From NCBI GenBank assembly GCA_905236615.1, contig CAJORC010000171.1, positions 1-14,998 of the forward strand: a stretch of DNA of 14,998 nucleotides. Direction: 5' to 3'. The position numbers were made by a program, and so were the translations under genes. Under the pieces are notes generated by a model that did not search any database, was not told where the DNA came from, and saw only the letters and a list, made by a program, of their open reading frames with translations. The DNA is from an uncultured Lachnospiraceae bacterium (GTDB lineage: Bacteria; Bacillota; Clostridia; Lachnospirales; Lachnospiraceae). Positions 7,181 to 14,691 of this stretch are shown one piece after another (the stretch's first letter is position 1; every line of letters starts with the position of its first letter).

Positions 7181-7209
7181 ATTCTACAAATTTTCACAAT
7201 TTTTTTCAA
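7181..7209 (-). promoter_or_regulatory. Promoter of the zinc-ribbon operon
   Basis: On the minus strand TTGAAA (7204-7209), exactly 17 bases, then TAGAAT (7181-7186). Start of transcription would be near 7174, about 90 bases before the ATG at 7082. Confidence 0.7.
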
Positions 7210-7256
7210 TGTTTTAGCAGCAAGTTTGGTAATTTATACAAACGGTGCTTATTGCT

Positions 7257-7291
7257 GTGACACAAATTTCATTGAAATATTTTTTTGTCAC
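7257..7291 (-). other. Nested inverted repeat after the amino acid importer operon
   Basis: GTGACA (7257-7262) pairs with TGTCAC (7286-7291), enclosing ATTTC/GAAAT (7266-7270 with 7274-7278). It begins 22 bases past the ATPase stop, where a terminator is expected, but no T-run follows on the minus strand. It may be a Rho-independent-like 3' end or a protein-binding palindrome. Confidence 0.45.
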
Positions 7292-7312
7292 GTTTTATTC
7301 AGGACTGATCAC

Positions 7313-8053
7313 TTATTCATATGCAAATGTTTTTAAGAACTTCTTTGCCCTCTCCGTAGAGGGTTCCTCAAAAAATCCCTTTACATCAGTCGTTTCTTCA
7401 ACTATATCACCCTGATCAAAAAATACGATCCTGTCCGCAACTGCCTTTGCAAAAGCCATTTCATGCGTGACTATTATCATGGTCGATCCGTTTTTAGCAA
7501 GTTCCAGCATAGTCTGGAGAACCTCATGAACCATCTCGGGATCCAGTGCAGCGGTTACCTCATCAAAAAGCAGGACATCAGGATGCATTATAAGTGCTCT
7601 TACTATCGCCACTCTCTGTTTTTGTCCGCCTGAAAGCTGCCTTGGATAATAATCTTTCTTATCTGCAAGTCCGACCTTATCAAGCAGTTCTATTGCTTCC
7701 CTTACAGCATCATCTCTGTTTCTTTTCTGAACTTTCATCGGTGAAAGGATGATATTCTCAATTACAGTTTTGTGAGGGAACAGTTCATAGTACTGGAATA
7801 CCATACCTATCTTCTGTCTTATCTTATATATGTCTTTACTCTCAGGTTCCACAGGAAGCCCGTCTACATATACGATACCGCCTTCTATTCCTTCCAGACC
7901 ATTAAGGCATCTCAGGAAGGTGCTTTTTCCACAGCCTGACGGTCCGATTATAACTACAACCTCTCCCTTTTCTACAGAAAGATTTATATCTTTTAAAACT
8001 ACATTTTTTCCAAATTCTTTATGAAGATGCTCAACTTTAACCAGCTCGCTCAA
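7313..8053 (-). CDS. Amino acid ABC importer, ATP-binding protein, 246 aa
   Basis: This is the cytoplasmic ATPase of a polar amino acid importer (GlnQ/HisP type). Walker A GPSGCGKS is at 37-44, the Q-loop glutamine at 87 (FQYYELFPH), the signature LSGGQKQRV from 140, Walker B LLFDE at 161-165 and the switch histidine at 197 (THE). The Walker B region reads [10 protein letters not shown] instead of the commoner DEPTSALDPE; catalytic residues are kept. I place the start at the TTG at 8053: AGGTGGG (8060-8066) sits 6 bases upstream and the protein then begins [15 protein letters not shown], typical for the family. An ATG at 8086 would lie inside the preceding permease. The permease stop TAG ends one base before this TTG, suggesting coupled translation. 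It is the last gene of the four-gene operon. Confidence 0.95.
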   Translation of the reverse strand: MSELVKVEHLHKEFGKNVVLKDINLSVEKGEVVVIIGPSGCGKSTFLRCLNGLEGIEGGIVYVDGLPVEPESKDIYKIRQKIGMVFQYYELFPHKTVIENIILSPMKVQKRNRDDAVREAIELLDKVGLADKKDYYPRQLSGGQKQRVAIVRALIMHPDVLLFDEVTAALDPEMVHEVLQTMLELAKNGSTMIIVTHEMAFAKAVADRIVFFDQGDIVEETTDVKGFFEEPSTERAKKFLKTFAYE

Positions 8054-8054
8054 T

Positions 8055-8729
8055 CTATTCCCACCTTTTTTCCAACGAAGTTGCAAGCCTTGTTATCGGC
8101 CAGCACACTATAAAATATAAAAGAAAAACTACTGCAAAAACTCCAAATGCCGCATTCGGAGATGACCTTCTGTTTGCCTCGATTATCTGCTGTGCGACCT
8201 TCAGGACTTCAACTATCCCTATCATCATCACAAGTGATGTGGTTTTTATCATTCTGGTAACAAGGTTTATCGAAAGCGGAAGAAGTCTTCTTATCGTCTG
8301 TGGGAAAATAATATAATAATATACCTGAAATTTTCCCATCCCCAAAGCATACGCCGAATCATACTGTATCTTTGGGATACTCTTTATTGATCCACGTACA
8401 AGATCTCCCATTTCAGCCGTTCCCCAGAAAACAAATACTATTATGGCTGACAGTTCGGCAGTAATATTCAATCCAAATACTCTGGTGCTGCCAAAATAAA
8501 CAATAAACAAAAGCACCATCTGAGGCATTATCCTGACCGTCTCAAGATATAATCTTAAAAAGGCCTTCAGCAGCTTATTTTTCGAAGTCATGAGAGCTCC
8601 GACCACGAGTCCGAGTACGATACTTATAACCACCGATATAAGACTGATCTCTACCGAAACCCACAGTCCCTTAAGGAGTCTCAGCATATTTGTTCCTTTT
8701 AAAAGAACGTCAATCCCCAAACTGTGCAT
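8055..8729 (-). CDS. Amino acid ABC importer, permease subunit 2, 224 aa
   Basis: Membrane subunit of the HisM/GlnP family in the polar amino acid importer. About five hydrophobic segments are present. The conserved cytoplasmic loop that docks on the ATPase reads [22 protein letters not shown] (about 123-144), followed by KTTSL (162-166). The usual R-x-T-P-x-L block appears as RIMPQMVLL (66-74). ATG 8729 has GGAGG 7 bases upstream; an earlier in-frame TTG at 8747 has no good site, so I trimmed it. It overlaps the end of permease 1 by 20 bases and its stop is one base from the ATPase start. Two different permeases point to a heterodimeric channel. Confidence 0.93.
   Translation of the reverse strand: MHSLGIDVLLKGTNMLRLLKGLWVSVEISLISVVISIVLGLVVGALMTSKNKLLKAFLRLYLETVRIMPQMVLLFIVYFGSTRVFGLNITAELSAIIVFVFWGTAEMGDLVRGSIKSIPKIQYDSAYALGMGKFQVYYYIIFPQTIRRLLPLSINLVTRMIKTTSLVMMIGIVEVLKVAQQIIEANRRSSPNAAFGVFAVVFLLYFIVCWPITRLATSLEKRWE
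8060..8066 (-). promoter_or_regulatory. Ribosome binding site deciding a TTG start
   Basis: AGGTGGG on the minus strand, 6 bases before the TTG at 8053 and overlapping the last codons of permease 2. Confidence 0.75.
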
Positions 8730-9369
8730 ATCGTGCCCTCCTCTCAATTATCGTTCCGAGAACGGATACTGGAAGCAGCATGATAAGATAATATATGACC
8801 AGAAGGAATAGACATTCAATTGTCTTTGCATACATTCCAATCAGATCCTTTGATGTAAACATCAGATCCATTAAGCTTATTGTTGAAAAAACAGATGTCT
8901 CTTTCAGCAGAAAGATCAGATTTGCAACGATACCCGGAATGCTTACCGAGAACGCCTGCGGAAGAATGATATAAAAGAATACCTGCCGCTTTGTCATTCC
9001 CAAAGACAAAGCACTTTCATGCTGTATCTTATCTATGGATTCAAGACCGCTCCTAAGTGTCTCCGTCATATAAGCTCCGCCTATCAGTCCAAGTCCGAGG
9101 ATTCCGCAGCTTTCCGCCGAAATCTTGATCCCGATCTTCGGAAGCGCAAAATAAATAAAAAAGAGCTGTACAAGGAGTGGTGTATTTCTGAACACTTCTA
9201 TATATACAGCTGCTATCTTTCTCAATACCGGAATCCTGAAATACTGGATCACGGATCCCAGCAGCCCTATTCCAAAGGCTGCCAGGATTCCGAACCATCC
9301 AAGTCTGACTGTCAGGAGGATCGCCTCATTATAAAGAGGCAGATAGGTTTTAATAACCTCAACATCCAT
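8710..9369 (-). CDS. Amino acid ABC importer, permease subunit 1, 219 aa
   Basis: Membrane subunit of the HisQ/GlnP family. It contains the textbook FRNTPLLVQLFF block (60-71), the ATPase-docking loop HESALSLGMTKRQVFFYIILPQ (117-138) and KETS (156-159), with about five membrane helices. ATG 9369 lies only two bases after the stop of the binding-protein gene. The nearest ribosome site is a modest AAGG-type sequence within the end of that gene, so translation is probably coupled. It pairs with permease 2, with which it overlaps by 20 bases. The substrate follows from the binding protein: cysteine or a similar small polar amino acid. Confidence 0.94.
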   Translation of the reverse strand: MDVEVIKTYLPLYNEAILLTVRLGWFGILAAFGIGLLGSVIQYFRIPVLRKIAAVYIEVFRNTPLLVQLFFIYFALPKIGIKISAESCGILGLGLIGGAYMTETLRSGLESIDKIQHESALSLGMTKRQVFFYIILPQAFSVSIPGIVANLIFLLKETSVFSTISLMDLMFTSKDLIGMYAKTIECLFLLVIYYLIMLLPVSVLGTIIERRARYAQFGD

Positions 9370-9371
9370 TT

Positions 9372-10322
9372 TTACTCTACCTTACCACCCTCAACTACAA
9401 GTGTGTCCTCATAATCAGCTCCATAAGTATCAAGGAGTGTTTCTTCATAATCAGCATGGAAGAATTTTTCTTCACCAAGTGTCTTGATCTCATCATTGAG
9501 CCAGTTAAGAAGTGACTCATTGCCCTTTGTAACTGCAGGTGCAATTGTATCGGCATCACCTAAAGAAGGGATTCCTACAGTAAAGCCTTCATTTTCAATG
9601 GAAAATGCTATAACCTCTGTGTTATCGTTAGCCCATCCTGCTGCATTTCCGTTTTCAAGTGCTGTCTTTGCCTCAGCATAAGCATCGTACTTTTGAAGCT
9701 TGATATCGGGATAATTCTTCTCAAGATAGGTCTCTGCTGTTGTTCCTGAGATTACAATGATCTGATCATCTGCCGAAACGTCTTCCAGATTTTTGATAAC
9801 CTTGTCTGCCGGTGAGATAACTCCAAGAGCCACATTCATGTAAGGAAGTGCAAAATCAACCTCCTGTGCTCTCTCATCGGTAACTGTGAAGTTTGCAAGT
9901 ATGATATCTACTTTACCGGTCTGGAGATATTCGATTCTGTTAGCTGCTTCTGTTGATACATAGTTTATATCAACTCCGAGATCCTTTCCGATCCTCTCTG
10001 CAAAATATACATCATAACCGGCATAATTTCCGTTCTCATCAACATATCCGAAAGGGCTCTTATCAGAAAATACTCCGATATTGATCGTTCCGCTTTCTTT
10101 GATCTCATCAAGTGTCCTGTAAACTTTTGACGAATCCGATGCTGTTGCTTCAGAGCTTTCTGTTTCTGCTGCAGTTGATGCTGCTTCTGTTCCCTGAGCT
10201 GTTACAGTAGCTGCATTAGCGGTCTCTCCATCCGCACTGCTGCCGCATCCTGTGATCGATGCTGCAATAACTGCTGTTCCTGCCAGTACTCCTGCAATTC
10301 TTCCAATAAGATTCTTTTTCAT
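9372..10322 (-). CDS. Amino acid-binding lipoprotein, CjaA-like (cysteine type), 316 aa
   Basis: Extracellular solute-binding protein of family 3, the capture subunit of the importer. The N-terminal signal has a lipobox ITG-C26, so it is lipid-anchored. A Ser/Thr/Ala/Glu-rich linker (27-66) precedes the ligand domain (about 67-316). The motifs GYVDENGNYAGYD, VDIILANFTVTDERAQEVDF with Arg151, the SGTTAE loop (192-197) and the closing VVEGGK are the pattern I associate with Campylobacter CjaA-type cysteine-binding proteins; this is recalled, not aligned. The family uses the Arg and an Asp to hold the amino acid carboxyl and amino groups; here D233 sits in WANDN. ATG 10322 has GGAGG 9 bases upstream. 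It is first in its operon, directly followed by both permeases and the ATPase, with a near-consensus promoter. Confidence 0.92.
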   Translation of the reverse strand: MKKNLIGRIAGVLAGTAVIAASITGCGSSADGETANAATVTAQGTEAASTAAETESSEATASDSSKVYRTLDEIKESGTINIGVFSDKSPFGYVDENGNYAGYDVYFAERIGKDLGVDINYVSTEAANRIEYLQTGKVDIILANFTVTDERAQEVDFALPYMNVALGVISPADKVIKNLEDVSADDQIIVISGTTAETYLEKNYPDIKLQKYDAYAEAKTALENGNAAGWANDNTEVIAFSIENEGFTVGIPSLGDADTIAPAVTKGNESLLNWLNDEIKTLGEEKFFHADYEETLLDTYGADYEDTLVVEGGKVE

Positions 10323-10366
10323 AATTGATTCCTCCTAAATCTGTTCCTCAAAAATATTATGTTGTT

Positions 10367-10395
10367 ATAATAATTCTTAATACCTATCATGTCAA
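10367..10395 (-). promoter_or_regulatory. Strong promoter of the amino acid importer operon
   Basis: TTGACA (10390-10395), exactly 17 bases, then TATTAT (10367-10372) on the minus strand. Predicted start near 10360, leaving a leader of about 38 bases. No riboswitch or T-box fits in that leader. Confidence 0.85.
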
Positions 10396-10400
10396 TAGGT
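10382..10400. promoter_or_regulatory. Palindrome over the -35 box, candidate operator
   Basis: ACCTAT (10382-10387) and ATAGGT (10395-10400) form a 6+6 palindrome with a 7-base centre that covers the TTGACA. A third ATAGGT lies at 10430-10435, 35 bases upstream. Placement suggests a repressor site; the regulator is not in the window. Confidence 0.5.
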
Positions 10401-10421
10401 TTTAACATAGCTTTTATTTAT

Positions 10422-10461
10422 CAGCGGTTATAGGTAAATCTAATAACACCTCTGACCGCTG
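10422..10461. other. Stem-loop between terminator and importer promoter
   Basis: CAGCGGT (10422-10428) pairs with ACCGCTG (10455-10461). Inside, after a 3x3 internal loop, AGGT (10432-10435) pairs with ACCT (10448-10451). It lies upstream of the -35 box, so it is not in the importer message; it may be an upstream regulatory palindrome. Its inner arm includes the third ATAGGT half-site. Confidence 0.4.
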
Positions 10462-10474
10462 TAAAAAAGGACAG

Positions 10475-10506
10475 AAAAAAGGCGCAGTAACCGAATACTG
10501 CGCCTT
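10475..10506 (-). terminator. Rho-independent terminator of the oligopeptide importer operon
   Basis: GGCGCAGTA (10481-10489) pairs perfectly with TACTGCGCC (10496-10504) around 6 bases, with two extra A-T pairs. Read on the minus strand it ends in TTTTTT. It starts a few bases after the oppF stop at 10512. Confidence 0.95.
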
Positions 10507-10511
10507 AATCA

Positions 10512-11459
10512 TCACTGTTTATCTTCCGTAAATCTCTTCAGTTCTTCATCCGTACATTTCACATAATGTGTACCGTCGATCAGGTGATAGGTTCCCTTTC
10601 TGTAATCAATTCCCGATGATGCATAGTCATAGGGGATTGCTGTTCTGGTCTTCTCTGCTATCGGATTCGGCGTGGGTATTGCCGAAAGCAGGCTCCTGGT
10701 ATACGGATGTACCGGATTATCAAAGATCTCATCCTTGCTTCCCATCTCCACAAGATGTCCCAGATGCAGAACTCCTATCCTGTCCGAAATATACTTAACC
10801 ATCGAAAGATCATGTGCTATAAAGAGATATGCCGTACCTGTCTCTTCCTGAATATCCTTCATAAGGTTAACGACCTGTGCCTGTATCGAAACGTCAAGTG
10901 CCGAAATACACTCATCTGCTATAACAAGCTTGGGATTCATTATGAGAGCCCTTGCAATACCTACTCTCTGGCGCTGTCCGCCGGAGAACTGATGCGGATA
11001 CCTTGAAATATGCTCCTCCGCAAGTCCCACTTTTTTAAGTATGGCCTTGATCTTTGCCGTTCTCTCATCTCTGCTCTTATAGCTTTTATGAATATCAAGT
11101 CCTTCACCGATTATGTCTCCCACGTTCTTTCTCGGATTTAGAGAAGCCATGGGATCCTGAAAGATCATCTGCATCTTGACTCTCAGATCTTCTACTGTCT
11201 TCCTTGACATTTTTCCACTGATATCATCTCCGTCAAAGATAATCTTTCCGTCAGTCGGATCATAAAGTCTGATAACGCTTCTTCCAACCGTGGATTTACC
11301 CGAACCTGATTCTCCAACCAGTCCGTAAGTCTCACCCGGCCATATCGAAAAGCTTACACCATCAACAGCTTTAACTGTATAATTGCGGTTCATCTTAAAA
11401 TGCTGCTTAAGGTCTTCAACCTTCAAAAGAGGTTCTTTAGTATAGTCTATTTTTCTCAT
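10512..11459 (-). CDS. oppF: Oligopeptide/dipeptide ABC importer, ATP-binding protein OppF, 315 aa
   Basis: Second ATPase of a peptide importer. Walker A GESGSGKS is at 49-56, the Q-loop at 101 (FQDPMASLNPR), the signature FSGGQRQRVGIARAL from 158, Walker B VIADE to 183 (DECISALDVSIQAQ) and the switch histidine at 216 (AHDLSMVKYISDR). HPYTRSLLSAIP (251-262) begins the C-terminal region special to peptide importers. That tail ends in TYHLIDGTHYVKC rather than the usual CxxRC-type cluster. The ATG at 11459 overlaps the oppD stop by four bases (ATGA), so translation is coupled, and the gene is last in the operon before the terminator. Opp, Dpp and App systems cannot be told apart here; the name follows gene order. 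Confidence 0.93.
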   Translation of the reverse strand: MRKIDYTKEPLLKVEDLKQHFKMNRNYTVKAVDGVSFSIWPGETYGLVGESGSGKSTVGRSVIRLYDPTDGKIIFDGDDISGKMSRKTVEDLRVKMQMIFQDPMASLNPRKNVGDIIGEGLDIHKSYKSRDERTAKIKAILKKVGLAEEHISRYPHQFSGGQRQRVGIARALIMNPKLVIADECISALDVSIQAQVVNLMKDIQEETGTAYLFIAHDLSMVKYISDRIGVLHLGHLVEMGSKDEIFDNPVHPYTRSLLSAIPTPNPIAEKTRTAIPYDYASSGIDYRKGTYHLIDGTHYVKCTDEELKRFTEDKQ

Positions 11460-12544
11460 TCGTCCGAACCCTCCAATTTTGCCACGCTCTTCATTCTTTC
11501 AATCCTGTTCCTGATCTCGACAGGAATCTCAAACTTAGGAGCCCGCGGGTCAAGAAGCCATGTTGCAGCACTATGTGTCTTGCTGATCTCGAACATCGGC
11601 GGTTCTTTTAATCTGTCAATTTTCAGTGCATAGCTGTTTCGCGGTGCAAAAGCATCGCCCTCAGGTTCATACAAAAGGTTCGGCGGCGAACCGGGAATGG
11701 TATAAAGTCTGTCATCATCCGTATCAAGATCAGGCATGGCAGATAAAAGTCCCCATGTATAAGGATGAGCCGGCTCGTAGAAAATCTCGTTAACATTGCC
11801 CTTTTCCACAATCTTACCGGCATACATTACATCAACGTAATCCGCAACTTTTGCAACAACGCCTAAGTCATGCGTGATATAAATGACCGAAATTCCGCGC
11901 TCCTTCTGTACTCTCTTGATCAGCTCAATGATCTTCGCCTGAATATTTACATCAAGTGCCGTTGTAGGCTCATCACAGATAAGCAGGTCGGGATTGCAGG
12001 AAAGTGCTATCGCTATAACCACCCTCTGCCTCATACCGCCTGAAAGCTGATGCGGATAATGTCTGATCCTCTTCTCGGCATTGGTGATACCAACCTCATT
12101 TAAGAGCTTTAGCGCCCTTTCCCATGCTTCGGCTTTACTTATCTTGAAATGCTTTATCATTCCCTCCATGATCTGCTTTCCGATAGGCATGGTGGGATCA
12201 AGGCTCGTCATGGGATCCTGAAATACCATTGCGATCCTTTTACCGTTAATATGCTGACGGATCCACTTTTTATCTTTGGTCAGGATATCAACTTCTGCAT
12301 CCGAACCGTCTTCGTGCGTATAATGAAATTTAACCGTACCGCTGTTTACGCGGGCATTTTTAGCCAGAATTCCCATCACAGCCCTCATCGTAACGGACTT
12401 TCCCGAACCTGACTCACCCACTATCGCTACTGTCTCACCTTTTTCAAGGTCTATGTCGATACCTCTGATCGCATGAACCTCACCTGCAGTAGTCGTAAAA
12501 GTTATATCAAGATTATTTATCTCAAGTATTTTTTTATTTTCCAT
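11456..12544 (-). CDS. oppD: Oligopeptide/dipeptide ABC importer, ATP-binding protein OppD, 362 aa
   Basis: First ATPase of the peptide importer. Walker A GESGSGKS is at 43-50, the Q-loop at 109 (FQDPMTSLDPTMPIG), the signature LSGGMRQRVVIAIAL from 167, Walker B LLICDE (187-192) and the histidine at 225 (THDLGVVAKVAD). Between Walker A and the Q-loop there is an insertion (about 70-100, HYTHEDGSDAEVD). The peptide-importer tail has HPYTWGLLSAMPDLD and IPGSPPNL, but the segment that usually supplies Cys ligands reads GDAFAPRNSYAL, with no Cys. I chose ATG 12544, with GAGGA 9 bases upstream at the oppC stop; a GTG at 12559 is possible but lacks a site. It lies 11 bases after oppC and overlaps oppF by four. 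Confidence 0.94.
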   Translation of the reverse strand: MENKKILEINNLDITFTTTAGEVHAIRGIDIDLEKGETVAIVGESGSGKSVTMRAVMGILAKNARVNSGTVKFHYTHEDGSDAEVDILTKDKKWIRQHINGKRIAMVFQDPMTSLDPTMPIGKQIMEGMIKHFKISKAEAWERALKLLNEVGITNAEKRIRHYPHQLSGGMRQRVVIAIALSCNPDLLICDEPTTALDVNIQAKIIELIKRVQKERGISVIYITHDLGVVAKVADYVDVMYAGKIVEKGNVNEIFYEPAHPYTWGLLSAMPDLDTDDDRLYTIPGSPPNLLYEPEGDAFAPRNSYALKIDRLKEPPMFEISKTHSAATWLLDPRAPKFEIPVEIRNRIERMKSVAKLEGSDE

Positions 12545-12555
12545 ATTGATCGTCC

Positions 12556-13641
12556 TCACTGCTCCTTCATCTTAGGGTCTAATGCTTCTCTAAGTCCATC
12601 AGCAACAAGGTTGAAGCTCAGCATCAGAAGCGCCATAACTATGATAGGCGGGATTATCTGATAAGGATGGGTCGTAAAGCTGTTAAATCCTTCTGAAATA
12701 AGAGAACCCAGAGAACACTGAGGAACCGGAATACCCAGTCCGACAAAGCTCAGGAAAGCTTCCGTAAAAATAGCCGTAGGAATAGAGAACATAACCTGTG
12801 TGATGACCGGACCGATGATATTCGGAAGGATCTCACTGAAGATTATGTGCATGCTGCCTGCACCGAGAGTCCTTGACGCAAGGACAAATTCACGTTCCTT
12901 CAGCTTGAGCATTTCCGCTCTCGCTATACGGCTCATGCTCATCCATTCCGTAAGCATCAGTGCAATAACAATAGTTATCATTCCGGGTTTCAGAACAAGC
13001 AGAAGTAAAGTTACGATAACAAGTCTCGGTATTCCGTTACAGATCTCAAGGATACGCTGCATCACGATATCGGTCGCACCGCCGAAATATCCCGAGATCA
13101 GTCCATAAGTCAGGCCGATAAGCATGTCGATGACTGCAGCCGCAACTGCGATAATAAGTGATACTCTCGCTCCGGACCATGTTCTTGTCCAGATATCACG
13201 TCCGAAATTATCGGAACCAAACCAGTAAAAAGTAGTTGGAAGCTTTTTATCAAAATATCCGTTGACCTTCTTAAAACCGTTAGTGGTCCTCATAACCTCG
13301 CTTCCATCAAAGAATCCCGTATACTCAATTCCGGGTATTCTCGGTGCAAGGTTCTTTTCCGAAAGGTTCTGTTCTGAATAAGTATAGCTGTTCAGATTCG
13401 GACCGGCTATGGCAAAGATAGTTATAAGAGCAATGAAAACAAATCCAATCATTGCGCTTTTCTTATTGATAAAACGCAGAAATGCCTCATGCCAGAATCC
13501 GAGTGCCGCATAGTTACTGTCTATTGATATATCAGCATTATCCTCAATGAATTCAAAATCCGCATCAACGGGAACATAAGCTTCGGATACGTTCCCTGCA
13601 GCATTTGAGGCAGCTGCTGTTTTTTTCTTCTTAAAGATCAT
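12556..13641 (-). CDS. oppC: Oligopeptide/dipeptide ABC importer, permease OppC, 361 aa
   Basis: Membrane subunit of the peptide importer. A long charged cytoplasmic N-terminus (1-60, starting MIFKKKK) precedes the first helix (about 62-80). An outside stretch of about 60 residues leads to the family mark FGSDNFGRDIWTR (141-153). The ATPase-docking loop is EFVLASRTLGAGSMHIIFSEILPN (251-274). FLSFVGLGIP (297-306) and FNLVADGLREALDPK (343-357) close the protein as in OppC/DppC. The extra segment between helix 1 and FGSD is larger than in the enterobacterial protein; I believe this is common in Clostridia. ATG 13641 overlaps the oppB stop by four bases (ATGA), with a purine-rich GGGAAGAA just upstream. 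Confidence 0.94.
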   Translation of the reverse strand: MIFKKKKTAAASNAAGNVSEAYVPVDADFEFIEDNADISIDSNYAALGFWHEAFLRFINKKSAMIGFVFIALITIFAIAGPNLNSYTYSEQNLSEKNLAPRIPGIEYTGFFDGSEVMRTTNGFKKVNGYFDKKLPTTFYWFGSDNFGRDIWTRTWSGARVSLIIAVAAAVIDMLIGLTYGLISGYFGGATDIVMQRILEICNGIPRLVIVTLLLLVLKPGMITIVIALMLTEWMSMSRIARAEMLKLKEREFVLASRTLGAGSMHIIFSEILPNIIGPVITQVMFSIPTAIFTEAFLSFVGLGIPVPQCSLGSLISEGFNSFTTHPYQIIPPIIVMALLMLSFNLVADGLREALDPKMKEQ

Positions 13642-14585
13642 ATTCTTCCCTTTCCTCCCTCCTTGACAAGTCTGATCCTGGGGTCGATTATTCCATAGAG
13701 GACATCAACTACCAGCATTATAATGATGTACAATGCCGAATAAATAAAGCTCAGCGAAATAACAACATTGTAATCATTTGACTGTATTGCATTTACAAGG
13801 AGACTTCCGACTCCGGGAATTGCAAAGATTTTTTCCACTACCAGAGAACCTGTCATAAGGTCAACTACAAGTGGAGCCAGCACTGTAACAATAGGTATCA
13901 GGGCATTTCTGAGTGCATGTGTAAAGAAGAGCGCACCGCCTGAAATTCCCTTTGACTCAGCCAGAAGCATGTAATCGCTGTCAAGAACTTCGAGCATCTC
14001 ACTTCTTGTAAAACGGGCAATAGATGCCATTGTAAACATGGAAAGCGCTATACTCGGCATTACACTCGACCCGATTATCTGATCCTTTGAAAACAGCATC
14101 GGAAAAAGTCTCAGATTAAATCCAAGCTGATAACTTATTGCAAGTGCAAAAACATACGACGGAACCGAAACACCGATTACGGAAATGACGGTTGCCAAAG
14201 TATCAAATATGGTATCTTTATTTAATGCGGCTATAAGTCCAAGTATCAGACCGACGACTGCACCAAGTGTCACTGCCGCAAAACCGATACCGATCGAGAT
14301 TGGAAGACGTGACTGGATAAGCTGTGAAATGGGTGTATTTTTTGAGATTTTGTAGCTTACTCCAAAATCTCCCCTGAGCATGTTAAAAACATACCTTCCG
14401 AACTGTACTATAACAGGCTGGTCGAGCCCGTATTTAGCATAGAGCACTGCCCTCTGGTCAGCATTCAGCTTTTCATCATTAAACGGCGAGCCCGGCATTA
14501 ACTGCATAAGTATAAATAATATAAGTAGTATCGCCAGCAATGTAAAAAATGCCGTAAATACCCTTTTAATGACATATTTCTTCAA
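13638..14585 (-). CDS. oppB: Oligopeptide/dipeptide ABC importer, permease OppB, 315 aa
   Basis: Membrane subunit that pairs with OppC. It begins with the typical basic start and long first helix (MKKYVIKRVF, then helix about 11-30 and LMPGSPF). YGLDQPVIVQFGRYVFNMLRGDFG (52-75) is the OppB/DppB signature. The docking loop is DYMLLAESKGISGGALFFTHALRN (204-227), and EKIFAIPGVGSLL (251-263) and DVLYGIIDPRIR (294-305) match the family end. The start is a TTG at 14585, with GAGGAG (14593-14598) 7 bases upstream and no better in-frame codon. It is separated from the binding-protein gene by 106 bases containing a stem-loop. Confidence 0.93.
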   Translation of the reverse strand: MKKYVIKRVFTAFFTLLAILLILFILMQLMPGSPFNDEKLNADQRAVLYAKYGLDQPVIVQFGRYVFNMLRGDFGVSYKISKNTPISQLIQSRLPISIGIGFAAVTLGAVVGLILGLIAALNKDTIFDTLATVISVIGVSVPSYVFALAISYQLGFNLRLFPMLFSKDQIIGSSVMPSIALSMFTMASIARFTRSEMLEVLDSDYMLLAESKGISGGALFFTHALRNALIPIVTVLAPLVVDLMTGSLVVEKIFAIPGVGSLLVNAIQSNDYNVVISLSFIYSALYIIIMLVVDVLYGIIDPRIRLVKEGGKGRI

Positions 14586-14592
14586 TTCAACT

Positions 14593-14598
14593 CTCCTC
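14593..14598 (-). promoter_or_regulatory. Ribosome binding site deciding the TTG start of oppB
   Basis: GAGGAG on the minus strand, 7 bases before the TTG at 14585. Confidence 0.75.
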
Positions 14599-14615
14599 TG
14601 ACTAAATGTTCTACT

Positions 14616-14662
14616 CTTAAAAAGATTTCTGTCATCCCCGGCGCTGACGCTGAGGATGACAG
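14616..14662 (-). terminator. Intercistronic stem-loop, partial terminator or processing site
   Basis: CTGTCATCC (14629-14637) pairs with GGATGACAG (14654-14662); GCG/CGC (14641-14643 with 14648-14650) can pair inside. On the minus strand a run of five T follows (about 14619-14623) after a 5-base gap. It lies between the binding-protein gene and oppB, where such hairpins commonly lower permease expression relative to the binding protein. A dispersed palindromic repeat is another reading. Confidence 0.6.
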
Positions 14663-14691
14663 TTTCTTAATTACTCAGACCGAAAACAGGA

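Noticed and set aside
6834..7217. A 127-residue plus-strand ORF rich in Leu and Ile
   Set aside because: It is the antisense of the Gln/Tyr/Asn repeat tract and leader of the zinc-ribbon gene. The Leu/Ile bias comes from repeated CTG/CTT-type complements, and it has no ribosome site.
7257..7291. GTGACA...TGTCAC as a CRP/FNR-type operator
   Set aside because: The spacing between arms is 23 bases, far longer than the 4-6 of such sites, and no promoter is positioned for it.
8054..8086. ATG at 8086 as the start of the ATPase
   Set aside because: It would add 11 residues overlapping permease 2. The TTG at 8053 has a good ribosome site and gives the family's typical N-terminus.
9019..9414. A 131-residue plus-strand ORF
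   Set aside because: It lies antisense to a well-supported permease and the end of the binding-protein gene. There is no ribosome site and its composition is random.
10323..10366. Riboswitch or T-box in the leader of the amino acid importer
   Set aside because: The leader is only about 38 bases from the predicted start, contains no T-box sequence and has no room for a known aptamer.
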